Notes: a model not told the origin generated them from the letters alone. A stretch of DNA of 64,000 bases from Girardinichthys multiradiatus (GCF_021462225.1 NC_061811.1:7651663-7715662), one strand, 5' to 3'. Shown: positions 13,682 through 46,268, numbered from the stretch's first letter. A program made the numbers and translations.

Positions 13682-15526
13682 TGTTGTGACTATGAATCTG
13701 AATATATTATTTAATATTTAATATTAATACCTTAATATTTTATCAAATAATATTTCGGTCTGTTAAGGGTTGTCCTGTGAATACCAGCCCAGTAAGGCGG
13801 TGGTATCAGGACAAGATCGAAAAGAGTGAGCCAAGCTCTGACATTATTGAACAGCAAAACTCTGTTCACACATCTAATGAATTCACACAATTTCTTAAAA
13901 TACAAGAATTTATTAACAAAAATAAGTCAACTCAAAGTCAAACATATTTCAACCAACAAACTCTTTACTTTGCTAAAACAATCCAACTAAACTACCAAGC
14001 AGAATTAAAGAATAACGAGGACTAATGGACTATGTACAATATAAACAAGTTGATTAAAGATGGTTAAAAATCATGACCAAAAGAGTGATGCAACATTACC
14101 ATGCAATGTTTATGTTTGAGAACCTAGGATTATCTTGAAGAATCTGGAAATGAAGTTAAGTTAGTCTTGGAAACAACTTAGACAATAATCAGCAAACCTT
14201 TAGACAACCATTCACAATGCAAGATCAGATAAAATATTATTTTAATAAAATAATGTTTTAAAGAATGATCTGCTGAATACAACCAACCTTCTGGATGACT
14301 AATTCTCAACAGTGTCTCATTTCCTGCCTTTATTTAGTAAAATAATATATACAGAAATATTAAGAAAGTGGTAAAATATTCAAGGAAATATTTTGGAAAA
14401 GAACCATATCTTTCTGGAGAAATGGGGCCTAATGGTGTTTACTTAGTTATCAAGTCTAGCAAAATAATGTTTAGGAAAATATTATTTACTAACAACCTTT
14501 TCGGATAAATGATCTTTAGTAGCAAGCACGTGTTCTTAGCTGTTAGCAGTTAAAGCTAACAAAAGAAGCTGATAGCTCAGCACCAGAATCAAACACATAC
14601 CTTTAAAAATACCCTTAATAAAAGGGTTAAAATGCATAAGTGCGGACGGCGCATTATGATCAATCTTCTGTGTTTAAAATCACCCTTCAAATAAAGTTTG
14701 TCTTAACTTTAAAACACACAAAGACAGAACACAAAACTGAGCACGTGTGTTGCAGATAGCCTGCTAGCACCAAGATAGCTGAGTTTCACCCAAACAAATC
14801 CAAACTTCATAAAATGAAAAATGTTTAGATCATTTCATCCTAAATCTCTCTGCCCAAACCCTAACCTCATTTGAATCGTGTTGAGGAGGAGTTGTCCAGG
14901 CGACGACGACATTTGAAGAAAGCTCTGTGAATAAAGGGTTAGCTTTCAGCTGACCTCCGTAGCTGTGGTGAAAGACGGCTCGCTCTGTCCACCAACCAAC
15001 TGCACAGTTACTGTAACCACGGTGATGCGGTGCCGGTGTCCTTCCTTCATACTAGGAAAACCGCTCCACTCAGCTTCGTAGAGACGGCGTCTCTGCAGGG
15101 AATTATCTGGAACACAGTTTGCTTCTGCAGGCCTCAGAGAGAAAATCAGGCAATGCTTGTACCTTAATTATTCCCGTTCTTGAATGAATACCGGAGACAC
15201 ATACAGCAATTATTCCATACTTAACTTTATGCATAGGATCGATGGTCGTATGACACCCTTGGATCCAGTTGAAGAGTTATGTCTGTTTGCCAGCAAAGAG
15301 ACATTAGCGCGCTGTCTCTCCGGCCAGCCTCGCAGCGAAGTCCGGATGGAAGAGGCAGGATGTAGCAAGAGCGGTGCTTTTATTTGGACAGTGACATCAC
15401 AGGACGTCCACAGTTACCCCGTTTCCTGGCTGTGCCGGAAGTAGGTTAATGCAATTTATTTTGAAAGTTCCAGGAAAGTCTGTACTGGCCTTTCACGTTG
15501 TAACTCATGGCTGTGGTCCCAACACA
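13682..15526 (-). mobile_element. LTR-type element (probable solo LTR), 1.85 kb, antisense
   Basis: On + it begins TGTTGTGAC and ends CCCAACACA, giving retroviral-style TGT...ACA ends. It is flanked by near-matching hexamers (gacaga 13676-13681, gacaaa 15527-15532). It sits inside a Tc1-like relic whose sequence resumes on both sides. Read on minus, it has a TATA-like AAATAAAAG near 15385 and an AATAAA near 13908, consistent with promoter and poly(A) functions. No gag or pol was seen. 14200-14887 is repeated in inverted form at 1-688. The family was not identified. Confidence 0.65.
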
Positions 15527-15551
15527 GACAAATACTTTTGGCAGTATAGTG

Positions 15552-16601
15552 TATGAACAGATGACCTGAATATTGCTTTGTTCATTTAGTGTCTGCGTAT
15601 ATATTTAAATACAAATGGTAAACTTTCCCATGGATGTAAATACTATTGTGAAATGTCCATGATTACAGGAATGTCGTTTATTCTGTTCACCGGCATTCCT
15701 CAACCAACCAACAAACTATAAGCACAGCAGTTTACGAACGCCGCGGTCTTCTGGCTGTTTATAACAGTTAATGAGGGATTGTCTTCAACAAATAAAACAT
15801 GCAGTTATAAATTTGGGAACTGAACCAAAGAGGTTGCACGTCTGGTAACAGACGAATTAAAGAGAAAATGGTTCCTTAAATGTGTTAGAGAGCAGTTCGC
15901 TGTCGCTAAATGTTTGAGATTTCTTCATGGAAATGTCACAAGCTGCTTTCATTGGAAAATGTGTAAATATCACCAGGACAACCGTGATCTTTCATTATAA
16001 TAAAAATGACTGGTTAATACTGATTAGAGTAAAACCAAAACTGTTCAGACTAAAATTACTTTTTTGTCCAAATTTCTGAAGTTTTAAATCTATTTTAGTA
16101 CAGGTGAGCGATTACCTAATTCATTCAATTTTATTCATTATATCATTTTATAAGTAATTTGCATTGTCATAGTCAGAGGAGGTAGATCATATGCTACTTT
16201 CAGAGAGTGCTGCCTTTCATCTGTTTAGGAAATTAAAAAAGGTTTAGTGGGAAAAAAAATTATCTGATCAGAACATTTATTGTGTGGCTATTTAACAGGA
16301 AGAGCACCAGATTCTGTTGCAACAGTGAAACACGGTGGCAGCAGCATAATGCTATGGGCTTTTCTCTGCAGCAGAAGAGATTGTGCGATTACTTGACCCT
16401 GAGGGAGAACAAATGAAACAAAATTTAATTAGTTACTCTCCTGCCTAATGGCCTTAAAAGAAATGACCAGGTTGTCTTTATTGTTAGGTTTTGATTTTAT
16501 GGGAGCTTCAAACACCAAAGTACATATCGTGTTATATGTTATAGCTTCATAGCATATCACCTATGTTAAATAAAGAAAGATTTATTTAGATCTATACATT
16601 A
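15552..16601. other. Mostly unidentified; short Tc1 transposase relic at about 16300-16400
   Basis: Near 16320-16370 the + strand reads TVKHGGSSIMLWAF, the conserved mid-region of Tc1 transposases. No clear ends can be assigned. The remainder shows nothing recognisable. Confidence 0.6.
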
Positions 16602-16859
16602 CAGTTTTTCTCAATAAAAACTGGTACTTGAGGCTTAATGGCCACAAAATATAACTCATTCACCAACCCCTTGAACCAGTTCTGCTCAACTACAGACACA
16701 GTTTCTGCTCTCCTCTATATATGTAGTTCTGAAACCCACTTTTGTCAAAATACAACACACAATTCTCATGCATTTAGCACAGTTTTCATGAGGAAAATGT
16801 TCTGTTTTCACAAGGAACACACTCATTCAACATTCAGGAAACATAGGTAGAGCCAGAGG

Positions 16860-18910
16860 AGTGAAAGCAAGAGAAGGTGGATGGGCAGGACAAGGAGTGA
16901 GAGTTAGAGGATGAAGACGATGAGGACGAGAAAGGCCTAAATCTCTGATGAGATTCGATCCACTTTAGTTGACCATGTGGTCAACCAGGTTCTAACAATG
17001 AGGGAGGCTGGGCGAGAGTACAGCCAAACTTGAGCAGATAAACTGTGGCATCAATCATCTGGACTTTCCAAAATAATAGGTAAAAAATTTACTTTCACCT
17101 GGAAATTGCTGTACTACAAATCAATACAGTACTCAATTATACATCAGAACAGTATTGGCTGTGGACTGTTCAGTAAGACTGTAAAAATAAAATATCATTC
17201 AAGTATTTGGGAAATGTATTCCTACTTCATATTCCTACTCGGTTTTTACAGTATTTTACTATTTGTTTTGCAGAACTGAAAGATTACCAACACAATGTGG
17301 TCAGAAATGTCTTCGGTCTCTTTTATGTCTAATTATAGACATGGTCCTAGAAAATAATGCCATAACATTACGGCAAATACAAAGAAAGAAGATTTAAAAC
17401 AATAAATTATTTCAAAATATTGATTGGGTAAGCTTATAAACATTGGATCGTGTCTTGTTCAGAAATAATCTCAGGATGAAGCAAGTTTACAGGGTGCCAT
17501 TTGAATGCAATTCAGAAAGAATCAAAGAATTGCGATATATCTATGTGCAAGTAGGTTCTATACAATCTCACAATTGATGTAAACTCTCAACACTATAAAT
17601 TCTTGATCACATATTTCAGTATTGTAATCTTGTGCTTCACAAAAGTGCCCACTCTGTCGCTCTGACATTGTCTTGTGTGCTTTAGCCAGTCCTTGAGTTA
17701 GAGGTGGCTGCAGTGGAGCACCAGTTCATCTTCATTGATGAAGCTGGATTCAAGCTCACAAAAAGACAGAGAAGGGGAAGGAATATCATCGGCTAGCGTA
17801 CCAACAATGAAGTCCCTGGCCAGTGTGGAGGAAACATCAAAATGTGTGCAGCAATTTCCCAACACAGCGTCATCCATCACCATGCTACCCTTGACCCCTA
17901 CAACACTGCCCATCTGACTGCATTCCTGGACATCCTACACAACATACTCATTACACCAGATCAGATCGATAGCCCAGTGCTGCTCAGGTGCGTTGTCATT
18001 TGGGACAACGTAGGTTTCCACCATGCCACACTGGTTCGTAACTGGTTTACTGCCCACCCATGATTTTTAGTTGTTTATCTCCATATTACCTCCATATTCT
18101 CCATTCCTGAGTCCTATTTAGGATTTTTTTGCCACATGGGGATCGAAAGTATATGAGAGATATCCACAAACACGTATACCCCTGCTTCAAGCTATGGAAA
18201 ATGCACGTGGAGATGTAGTCGTTGATGCTTTGTCATGATTTGTGGGTGTTTTTAGGTTCTTCTTATTATTATTATTATTATTCTTGAGAGGTTTTGAATC
18301 ATGTTTTTGTTATTTTCCTGGCCATGCTTTAGTTTTGTCTTCTTGTTCATGTTTTGTCAAGTTAGGATCTGGTTATGCTTTAGTTTCATGGTTTACTAGT
18401 TGTGTTTAAGTTTTCAAGAGTCTCTGTTTTGCTCCAGCCACGTTTTGTTCTCTCCTGTCTGTCAATTAACAGTATTCGGTTCACCTCCGCCTAGCAATCA
18501 GTCTCCTTGTTTCACCTGGTTCTTGCTCCATACATACACCTCTATTCTGTTCATTTCTGGCAGAAACATTCTGGGTCACCGTCTCTGTTCATGTCTTGCT
18601 CTTTTCGATCATGCAAAGCCTGTTTTGCCAGCCTGCCCATGTCTGTTTTTGCCGTCACCCTCTGTAGTAAGTTTTGTTAATTAAATAATTTCACTTACCG
18701 TCATGTTGCCTGCTCGTCTGCATTCCAGGGTCCTCTGTTACACCGCACCTGACATGCTTTTCATGGCTGGATTCACCATGCAACGAGATATTTCCTCTGC
18801 TGCTTGGCCAGGGAAAACATTGCTTGTGGCATGGATGAGGTGCTGTGGCCGGATCCCAACAGACGAGAGGATGCAGCAGAGTTTGTTCGTTTTTTGCTGT
18901 TACCACATGT
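16860..18910 (+). pseudogene. IS630/Tc1-type transposase pseudogene
   Basis: Segments in order: a basic RGR-rich N-terminus near 16870-16950; helix-turn-helix-like sequence near 16950-17060; MVLENNAITLRQIQ near 17340; RVPFE near 17490; the first catalytic Asp in FIFIDEAGF near 17728-17754; the second in VVIWDNVGFH near 17992-18021. The position of the third catalytic acidic residue, after PPYSPFLSPI, is now a TAG stop at 18119-18121. The C-terminal block (ARENIACGMDEVLWPDP) resumes after the solo LTR at about 18760-18870. Further stops and indels occur. It belongs to a fish-abundant transposase family often annotated 'IS630-like' (from memory). It is inactive. Confidence 0.82.
18231..18754. 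mobile_element. Solo LTR with 5-bp target-site duplication
   Basis: 524 bp beginning TGTCATG and ending CTGACA, flanked by TGCTT at 18226-18230 and 18755-18759. A 5-bp duplication and TG...CA ends fit an LTR retrotransposon, probably Ty3/gypsy. It lies within the transposase pseudogene, whose reading resumes on the far side. It contains a (TTA)n tract near 18265-18290. Confidence 0.85.
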
Positions 18911-18984
18911 ACAGTACACTTCAGTTTTTGTATATGTTGTTTGTGTAGCACCATGTACAACTTTGTGTTGGTTAATAATAATAA

Positions 18985-19110
18985 TAATAATTAAGATCTC
19001 AAAATGGAGAAATTGTCCTCTGCATTTAACCCATCCCTTAGGGAGCAGTGGGCTGCCATTGCGCAGCGCCGGTAAACATTCAGTGGGGGGTCTTGCTCAG
19101 GGACTCAGGT
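18985..19110. repeat. Unclassified dispersed repeat fragment
   Basis: The block around 'cctctgcatttaacccatcc' and 'gggagcagtgggctgc' matches a sequence I recall as widespread in fish genomes. The family name is uncertain. It lies inside the 16602-19495 element, preceded by an (AAT)n tract. Confidence 0.5.
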
Positions 19111-19495
19111 TGGATGTAATACTTTTGGTGGGAAAAATAAAATATACTGTACAGTATATAAGATGTACTGTTTTTGTGTGTTCTGAGTTTGCAAGTATAA
19201 AACAAGTGTAACATTGAAGAGAAAATTGTCTAAGTCATGATTTGTGATTTCCATTCAATCATAGTGTTTTACACTGAGCTCATCAGTGTTTAAATGGCTC
19301 TTATTAATGTTTATTCATTTCATGGTTCATTTGCAGACAAAATAGCATTCTGAGAGGAATTTATATTGTTTTGAAAGTAGAGTTTGATTTTGCAGGGGAA
19401 TTGAGGGGTTTTGAAGATTGGGTGTGTGCTTTTTGAACTGTGTGTAGAGTTTTTGGAATAAGAGGCATGTTTTCAGGAAATGTGTGTAAAAACTG

Positions 19496-20869
19496 TAAGA
19501 TCAAGAAACCATATTTAAGTCTTAGTGAAAAGGTGCATCATGAAAGTGTAGTTCAGTGTGAATAAAATAAATAGAAATAGATTTTATTTATTTTTTACAG
19601 TTTGGGGCTACATCAATAATGTTGTGAAGCAAAACAGTCCCAGAATCCTATCACACCAGGAAAAACCAATGATTTGTTCCCCTCTGACTGTGTGTGTGTT
19701 TGTGTGCAGATATGCACAAGTGTTTTAAGAACTCTGGAGCTCCATGCGGGTCTGCTCTGCCCTCAGTGTTTAGGTGTGTTTTTACTGTAATCAGTGGGAA
19801 ACAGAGAGATAGCATCTAACCTCGACCTCAGCAAAATGCTGCCAGACATGACCAAGCTGCTGTTCACTGTCAGATTCTGCAGCCACCTCAGTGAGAGCAT
19901 AGTACCCATCAGGTAATGGAAGAAATAACTGCAACAACAGAGTTTGAACATGTGTTATCTAAAGCTCAAAATGTGTCTCAATATTCAAAAATCCCTTGTA
20001 CAAAAGTGTGATGTTAGTTAACATTCAAACAGACCAGCAACACGATAATAATCTGTACAACACTTCACAACACAGTTTTATTGTTCGTGTAGGCTTGTTT
20101 ACCCAACAAAGCAAGCTTCAACATGAGATCCTGGAAGCAGGCTGATGGTCTAGTGTCGCTCAAACAGACCTCAGAACAGTAATGATTGCTGTAAGCGCCA
20201 ACAAGTGCACACACGCTGGGCAAATGAGGCAGGATTTGCATCTCATTTCCATCCATGTTTCATGCCTGGAATGAGGCGGGACTGCTAACTGCCTTCTAGG
20301 ATGTGGGTGGTAAAAGGGGCAAGGATGGCGGTGGAGCAGGGAGGAGGGGGAGGAAAAAGTCACAAAAAGCCTCCCAAAGATTTAGATGTTTGGAAACTTT
20401 TGAAATGTCCATCTTTTTCTAGCTCTGAACTGATTTTATCATTGTTTCCAATAGGTAAAACATACTTATGAGACAAATTATATGCAGCGCACCTTAACTG
20501 CAGTGAGACTAACCCAAGAGGGGGAGAGCAGGCCCTCACCAGATTTCAATAAGGAAAAAAGACCTCTGTTTGTCACTAGTAAAGCATAAGAAAGAAAGAA
20601 AGAAAGACATTTCAGATTATGAAAGAAAATGTAAAACCTGAGTAGATATAAAAAGCAGTTTTAAAATGATTTCTTTGAAAATGTAATTGTAGAACAGAAG
20701 ACAAAGTCATTAACATTTATCGGTCTGGATGGAAGGAACCCTGAATATGTCAATTAGTTAAATATGGTCACTCATATCACCGTAACTAAATATTTGATCA
20801 GTTTTGTCACATTTGTTGGTAGCATTCATGTAAACAGGGTCTACAGAAGCCTTTGTGAGGACCAGTAAA
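19496..20869. other. Non-coding stretch; (GAAA)n at about 20589-20607
   Basis: No gene or identifiable repeat family apart from the short tetranucleotide tract. Confidence 0.5.
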
Positions 20870-21195
20870 TTGAAGCATGTGATGTTGCCCAGTACTGTGG
20901 AGCTGGGGCCCCACCATGGAGCCAGGACTGGGGTGCCCCGGTCCCAGTGAGCCCACCACCTGCAAGGGGAACCGTGATAGACCAGTGCAAAGAGGATCCT
21001 TGAAAAAAGTTGGACTGTCTCCTATTCTGGAGTGGCTTGTGGGGAGAGGCGGCAGGCTGGGATGGGTTTGCCTTACGTCATCCAGCTCAGTCATCCCGTG
21101 TTGGTGGATGAGAGGGTTGTATACCCTGCGCCTTTGGGTTGGGGCGAGATCTCTGGAGAGATGTCTTGAGCAGCGGTGCAGAGTACCCAGTCTTC
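20870..21195 (+). mobile_element. LINE fragment, endonuclease-proximal region
   Basis: GC-rich block of the style 'tctggagtggcttgtgggga' followed by 'gaggcggcaggctggg' and 'ctgcgcctttgggttggggc'. I recognise this arrangement from the 5' part of fish non-LTR elements that encode an apurinic-type endonuclease (RTE/Rex-like). There is no continuous reading frame and no ends are visible. Confidence 0.55.
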
Positions 21196-24100
21196 TTGGC
21201 GCCCACCTGGCAAAAGGTTTATTTTCCAGCGGGAAAAATTTCCAAAATTATTTTTATTGGTCTCATTTTTCACATCACAAATACCTGGCATGTTAACAGG
21301 GGTTTGTAGTCTTTTTATATCGAATGTATTTGAGGAACTAACGGATTTGCCTCATGTTTCATCCCAAGCTTCGATCTGTGAATTGCTTCTTTTTGTTTGT
21401 TCCCCTCCCTGAGCTTTCAAGTCAGCATCAGCAGCCCTGCCACGTATTCCCAACCTCCTGTTTCTCTCCTACACACATATCCTGATATTCCTCCCTCACT
21501 GCATTTCTCATGTCCTCAGTGCAAACAAAAGCAAGATCCAGTTGAAGCAGGTGTCCCTGCACTGGGATAGATCAACAGAGAAGCAGGATCCAGGAGGAGA
21601 AAAAGGTGGTTTCTGCAAGTTTGTGGGGGGACGGTGGGGGCTCCCTGTCAGTTTCTGTCTGTGTGGGGAGAAACTTTGAATAAGGCTGATAGCATCTTTT
21701 AAGCCTCCAACAAAGCTATTTGTTTTCATTCATTGTTTCATTTCATCTCATCTTAGTTCGTTTTACAGAGAGATCATAGTTTCTTCGTGGATTATGGTTC
21801 TCTTAAGTCGGAGCAAAGTAAGCAGAAAGATAGAAGCTGACAGATAATCATCTTAAGCTCATGTGCCAAACTTCCACATTTCTGCCAGCTGCAGGATTTT
21901 GTCAACTGTTCCCTGAAACGCCAGACCCCCCCACCCCCCCCCACCCACCCCCCGGATTTGTTTGCATGCTAATTCATCAGTTCACAGTTTTTCTCAACAC
22001 TTCAGGACTAATTTGCCTGAATATGTAGTGACTGAAGGCAGCTGTTCCCCCCCAGGAGAACAAAAAAAGCCTTTTGGGTTGACATTTAAATGAATAGACA
22101 ATGAGTTCAAACAGGAGGAAAAAAACTGTCCCACAACCACAAGAAGGAACAACAGAAACTGTTTGGGTAGAAATAAGTTGTTTAACTGAGCTAAGTTTTA
22201 CGAATTGGTTCCTCAGTCATTTCTGAGCATGTTCAACATGTTGCATTATTTCCACGGCTCTCATGCAACTTTCTTCTACATGTGCAAATAATAGTGATAC
22301 TTCAACATTTATGGGCACCGTCAAAATGAAATGAAAATAGTCTTTCCTAAATGTTTTTTATTGTGCTTTCTAGAAAGATCCTCCTAAACACTGCATTATT
22401 TCTACTAATGTCTTAATTTATTTTTTAAAAATGGCCCAGCATACATGCCAGACCTGGATGTGGGGATCTCAGCACTTGTTTTTGAAATGGGTAATATGGC
22501 TCAGCAGCCAAGACAGCAAGCCTTACAGCAAGAGCACATATCAAATAAGAATTATCTTTCAGTTGCACCTGATTCAGTTTCCTACTGGTTCTTTACATGC
22601 TGGCTTTATTTTGCTGACTGAAACCTGTTGCTATAGTTTTCCTAAATGATAATTTTTCTTTACAAAAACTGATTAAAACTTCAAGCAGAATGACTAAAAC
22701 TATGACTAAATATCAAAATTGTGTCATGTGGAAAGGCAGGGGCGAAACAAAATCACAAGTTGTCTTCAAATAAGAAAATCTGTGTGTTGCAGATATAACT
22801 TTAAATTCATTCCATTTCAGGATAAATATTTCATCTAGGTGTGAGAGGTGATTTTTCCTAAAGATGTAAGAGGTCCTAAAAGCTGCATCAATCACTTCAT
22901 ATTTTGATGGACTAAGTTTACTCTAATGTAGCCAATAAAATGTAATAAGACTTAGTCATAGGCTAAATATGATCAAAACTAGATTTAATTTCAATAAAAG
23001 ACTAAATTAAAGTGCTCTATCAAAATTAACGCTGTTGGTATGTCAAGTTAATTAGCTGTATTTACCTCACTGTGTTGTTCCCTGTAGGAAAATATGCCTG
23101 TTAATCATAGCTGCCTAATGGCACTGAAGCAGATATCTCAGACATATCACTAAATTAAAGCACTTCACTGTGTTATTCTAATTAATCTGGACTGCATTTA
23201 ATCGTTTGTATTACTTAGGCTGGACATAGCTGAATTGGGTTGTTTTGCACTGAACAGAGATGATAAAAAAAAACATTTTTAATACTTTATTGGTATTTGG
23301 ACCACCTTAAATTGATACAGTGTGAAAAGCAGAGTATATAAACGGGTCACACCTGGTTGAAAGTTGCACAAGGAGGGGCTCGCCCAGAGAGCCAATTATG
23401 CAAGAGGCAATGTTATGCAGCCATTGAAATACACCAAAACCAAAAAAAGAGGGAGTGGAGCATGCCCTTAAGCTTGCAGTTTTTCTGTCTGACTTGCTTG
23501 GGGTGAAGGTTTGGTCAAAGGTTGGGTTTTGACATCATTGTTTCCCAAAAGTTGGGTATTAGTTTGAGCATCGATATGATTAAAACATCTGATTAGACCT
23601 CATAAGTTTCCACAGAAAATTCTAAAAGTGTAGAAATATTTTATTCAAAAATATTTGGGCCCTCTTGAAAACATCTGGTTTTAGTCCCCTGGTTAGATGA
23701 AAATGAGATTAATAATATATAGTCATACTTTTTTTATTTAGTGGCACTAATGGCCTTGATAGTGAGCTACTGAAATAAATGAACTTTTTAATAATATTCT
23801 AATTAATTGCATGGGTCTGTATTTAATGCTTGTTATACAGCTATGCTAAGAGGTAAATGTGTTCAGCGGCCTTTTACAATAATAAAATATTGAGGTTCAT
23901 TGAAAATGATTAAAGGGAAATCTTGCAGGCATAGCAGCTGGCTGATAGGGGAATACTTTTTACTCCCTTTGGAGTTTTAATCATCTTTTTTTCTTAAAAA
24001 TAATATTATTTAATTAAAGGTTTATAGCATTTAACCTCTATTTAAAAAGTCAAAACTAGAGTGTTTCCACACTGAGGCCCCATCTACACTAACAGAGACA

Positions 24101-24960
24101 CTTTGCAAATTATGCATACATACATAGATTTTTTATTTAAAAACAATTTTTTTCTTAAACAAACTTTGCGATGGATCCATCAAGAATTTACCGATTTTAT
24201 ACTCAATGAAGTTGCAACCTACTTTAGACATTTTCAGCAATACTTTGTGCTTTTCCACACCAGGCTTGCTTTGGCACTCTGTGTTGGAGAAGATTCAAGC
24301 TGCAACTGTTTAGGCAGATTTTTTATTTTTTTTTATTCTTTAGCCTACTTTATGTTGTCAGACTGGTTCTGTTTAGTGAGCTCTTGATCTTAAGGTTCTC
24401 AAAGTAATCAAGTCTGGAGGAAGCTATCAGGTTTTGGGGGAAAAAATGTGTTTAGTCACAGTTAACACATGAAGGCATTCACCTTTTCACATTGTGTCAG
24501 GTTGGTTTGCATAACTGTTTTCCTTTAACACGTAAAATATTATTTAAAACTGCGTTGCTTTTACTCTAGTTTGTCTGATTTAAAAGATTGTTTGAAAGTC
24601 TGAAAAAGTTCACTGTAACAAAAAGCAAAAACACTTTTGCTTTTCTGCTTTCTATCCAGACCTGCAAAGTAAATTTCATTATTTTCCTTATTTTTCAGTT
24701 CTGTGTCATGAAGTGGTGTAAAAATGAAGCTGTCTCATTTTCAACAAACATGCTTTAAAACAGAAAAAAATTAAAATAAAATTAATAAACTCAGAGTGAA
24801 GCAAACTAAACCTTTACTTGCCTCATAGTGGGAAATTCACAGTGACACACACCTTTTATATACAATGAAAACAGTAATAACAAATACAAAAAATAAAAAG
24901 TCAGTTAAAAACAAATACCAGTAAAGGTAAAACTGGTACACTGGAATAACCTCCAAGATC
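21196..24960. other. Non-coding stretch upstream of grhl1
   Basis: No gene seen. It holds a C-rich, G4-prone tract at about 21926-21955. It also holds a fragment near 23760-23815, around 'actgaaataaatgaactttt', that looks like the tail of a dispersed repeat also present near 36600-38400. No exon of the expected upstream neighbour of GRHL1 (TAF1B in mammals) could be recognised. Confidence 0.5.
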
Positions 24961-25018
24961 AGCATAACTCAATAACCCAAATCACAGTTTTTTTTTAAAG
25001 AATATTGTTCAACTGGTT

Positions 25019-25135
25019 CACCTGAAATTTCCCACACCTCTAGGTACAGGCCACCAAATGAGCCAATCACAGCAGCAGTCAGGGTAATTGACAACGAGCC
25101 CCCGCCCACCTGTGCACCTGTAATCCAATCGGTGG
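25019..25135 (+). promoter_or_regulatory. grhl1: Probable grhl1 proximal promoter: two CCAAT boxes and tandem CACCTG E-boxes
   Basis: CCAAT pentamers occur at 25063-25067 and 25125-25129. CACCTGT elements occur at 25107-25113 and 25115-25121, and a CACCTGA at 25019-25025. CACCTG is the core bound by ZEB and SNAIL repressors, which are known to oppose GRHL2-type epithelial programmes. No TATA box was seen. The transcription start cannot be fixed by eye. Confidence 0.5.
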
Positions 25136-25323
25136 CCTTGTCACAGGTAAAACCGGCCTCGGTTTCTCAAAAAAAGCGAGAAAAGCCGACAAAACCCGTT
25201 CTCTCAGTAGGGGACACTTTGTTGCTGCGGCCCTCATCCAGCGGTAGCGGAGGAGTTTTCCAGCCTAAAGAAGACGGGTCGGATTTTCAGTACCAACTCG
25301 AAAGTCCAGTTCGACCGACCAAG

Positions 25324-44897
<19,574 letters not shown>

Positions 44898-45925
44898 TTG
44901 AAACGTCCACACAGAGTTGGAAGATGTCTGTAGCCGTCAGGTTTACGCTCCTGGCTTTGCAGGGATTATGGACTTGATCTGAAACTCCAGTAATGTCTTG
45001 TAAAAAAGTCCTAAAATTGGCGCATCAAAGCCGGAGCCTTCAAAAGATGACTATGATGGTTTGAAAAACATAAGTTATACATGTCATTTATTGCTAAGCT
45101 TTTTCTGCGCACAAGTAGGATATATGTGCATTTGTATTTTAATGAGAAAATTAGCTGCAGCGTGTATATATAAATGCCTAATTATATGCAAACTGTTAAG
45201 GGTTGCAGTTTGGACGCTGCTATACCTCAAGCTATGCAAGCAGCAGAGTTTTTTTAATTCAGAGGTTTTGAATTTAATTATGAAAAAAGAAACATCTCTT
45301 CTTCCCTTTATAAAATCATAGCACTGATGACTGCAGCCTGCAAAATTTACCATTTAAAAATGTGTATTATTACTAAACAGTATGGCAGTATTTCGAATGT
45401 CATCAGTTCGTCAAATGCTGTAAATGTTTGTATTTTATTAGGGTAGGAATTAGTTTTAAAAAATGTTTTTCATTAATTTAGTTTAAATAAGAATCTTTTG
45501 TTAAGTATTACATAGTTTGTATTGATAAAAATGCTGAAAGTACATTCCTACATGTTCTAAATGTCAGTCGGTCAGTTAATATCTAACGTCTTTCTAGCAG
45601 TCTTTTCAGGCTGTCCTGTGCAATAATATTCAGGCTCAGGCAAATTCAGAAAATAGTAACCCTCTATTGCCATAAGATACATGCTGATCTTTGTCTTTTT
45701 ATGGAAATATTGTACATAATATTTGGAAAAGGATCTGTATAATCTCTTTTTTTTATATCTAAGTACTTATTGTGTATATATTTATTAAGAAAATGGATGT
45801 GGGTTCTTTATATATAACCAGTTTTCTATCACTCTATAATTATTCATGAACTTTTTGTATTTTACACCAATGCTATATGTCCAGGGTGTGACAAAGTGCC
45901 CAATAAAAGATTAACACCAGCAGCC
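44898..45925 (+). terminator. grhl1: grhl1 3' UTR with poly(A) signal
   Basis: About 1 kb of AT-rich trailer after the TAA at 44895-44897. AATAAA at 45902-45907 is followed by a T-rich stretch near 45948, which suits cleavage at about 45920-45930. Earlier minor AATAAA-like hexamers are not excluded. Confidence 0.7.
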
Positions 45926-46268
45926 ACTTTTAAACTCTGAGTCTGATTCTTTTTTTTAAACTACAAAAATGCATGATAGAGTTGATAAAAATTAACTACC
46001 GAAACAGCAGCTATCTGGGCTCATGCACTGATAGAATAAATAGCAGAAATGTTGTTCTGACAGAAATCTAAAAAAAGGATCAATTACACGGTTTAAGGCC
46101 TTCATTTTCATTTCCCTTTTCTCACAGGGCTAGGTTGATCTGGATAGCTGTTGCCTCTAAATAAATGAAATAATCATTTAGAGTTTTTTGTATTACATTT
46201 TTTGTCTAAAAAAAATGTAAGCAGGACAAAACACAGAAGAAAGAAAAGGAATCTGTAATGGGGAAATA

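Larger units (their letters stand above)
16602..19495 (+). mobile_element. Tc1/mariner-IS630 superfamily transposon, decayed, with nested insertions
   Basis: The ends are short inverted repeats, CAGTTTTT at 16602 and AAAAACTG ending at 19495, each next to a TA dinucleotide as expected for this superfamily. A single transposase pseudogene on + spans about 16860-18910. It is interrupted by a complete solo LTR (18231-18754). A second unrelated repeat lies downstream of it (about 18985-19110). Confidence 0.8.

Noticed and set aside
25151..25156. AACCGG half-site in the grhl1 leader as an autoregulatory element
   Set aside because: Only a half-site; the second half does not match the consensus.
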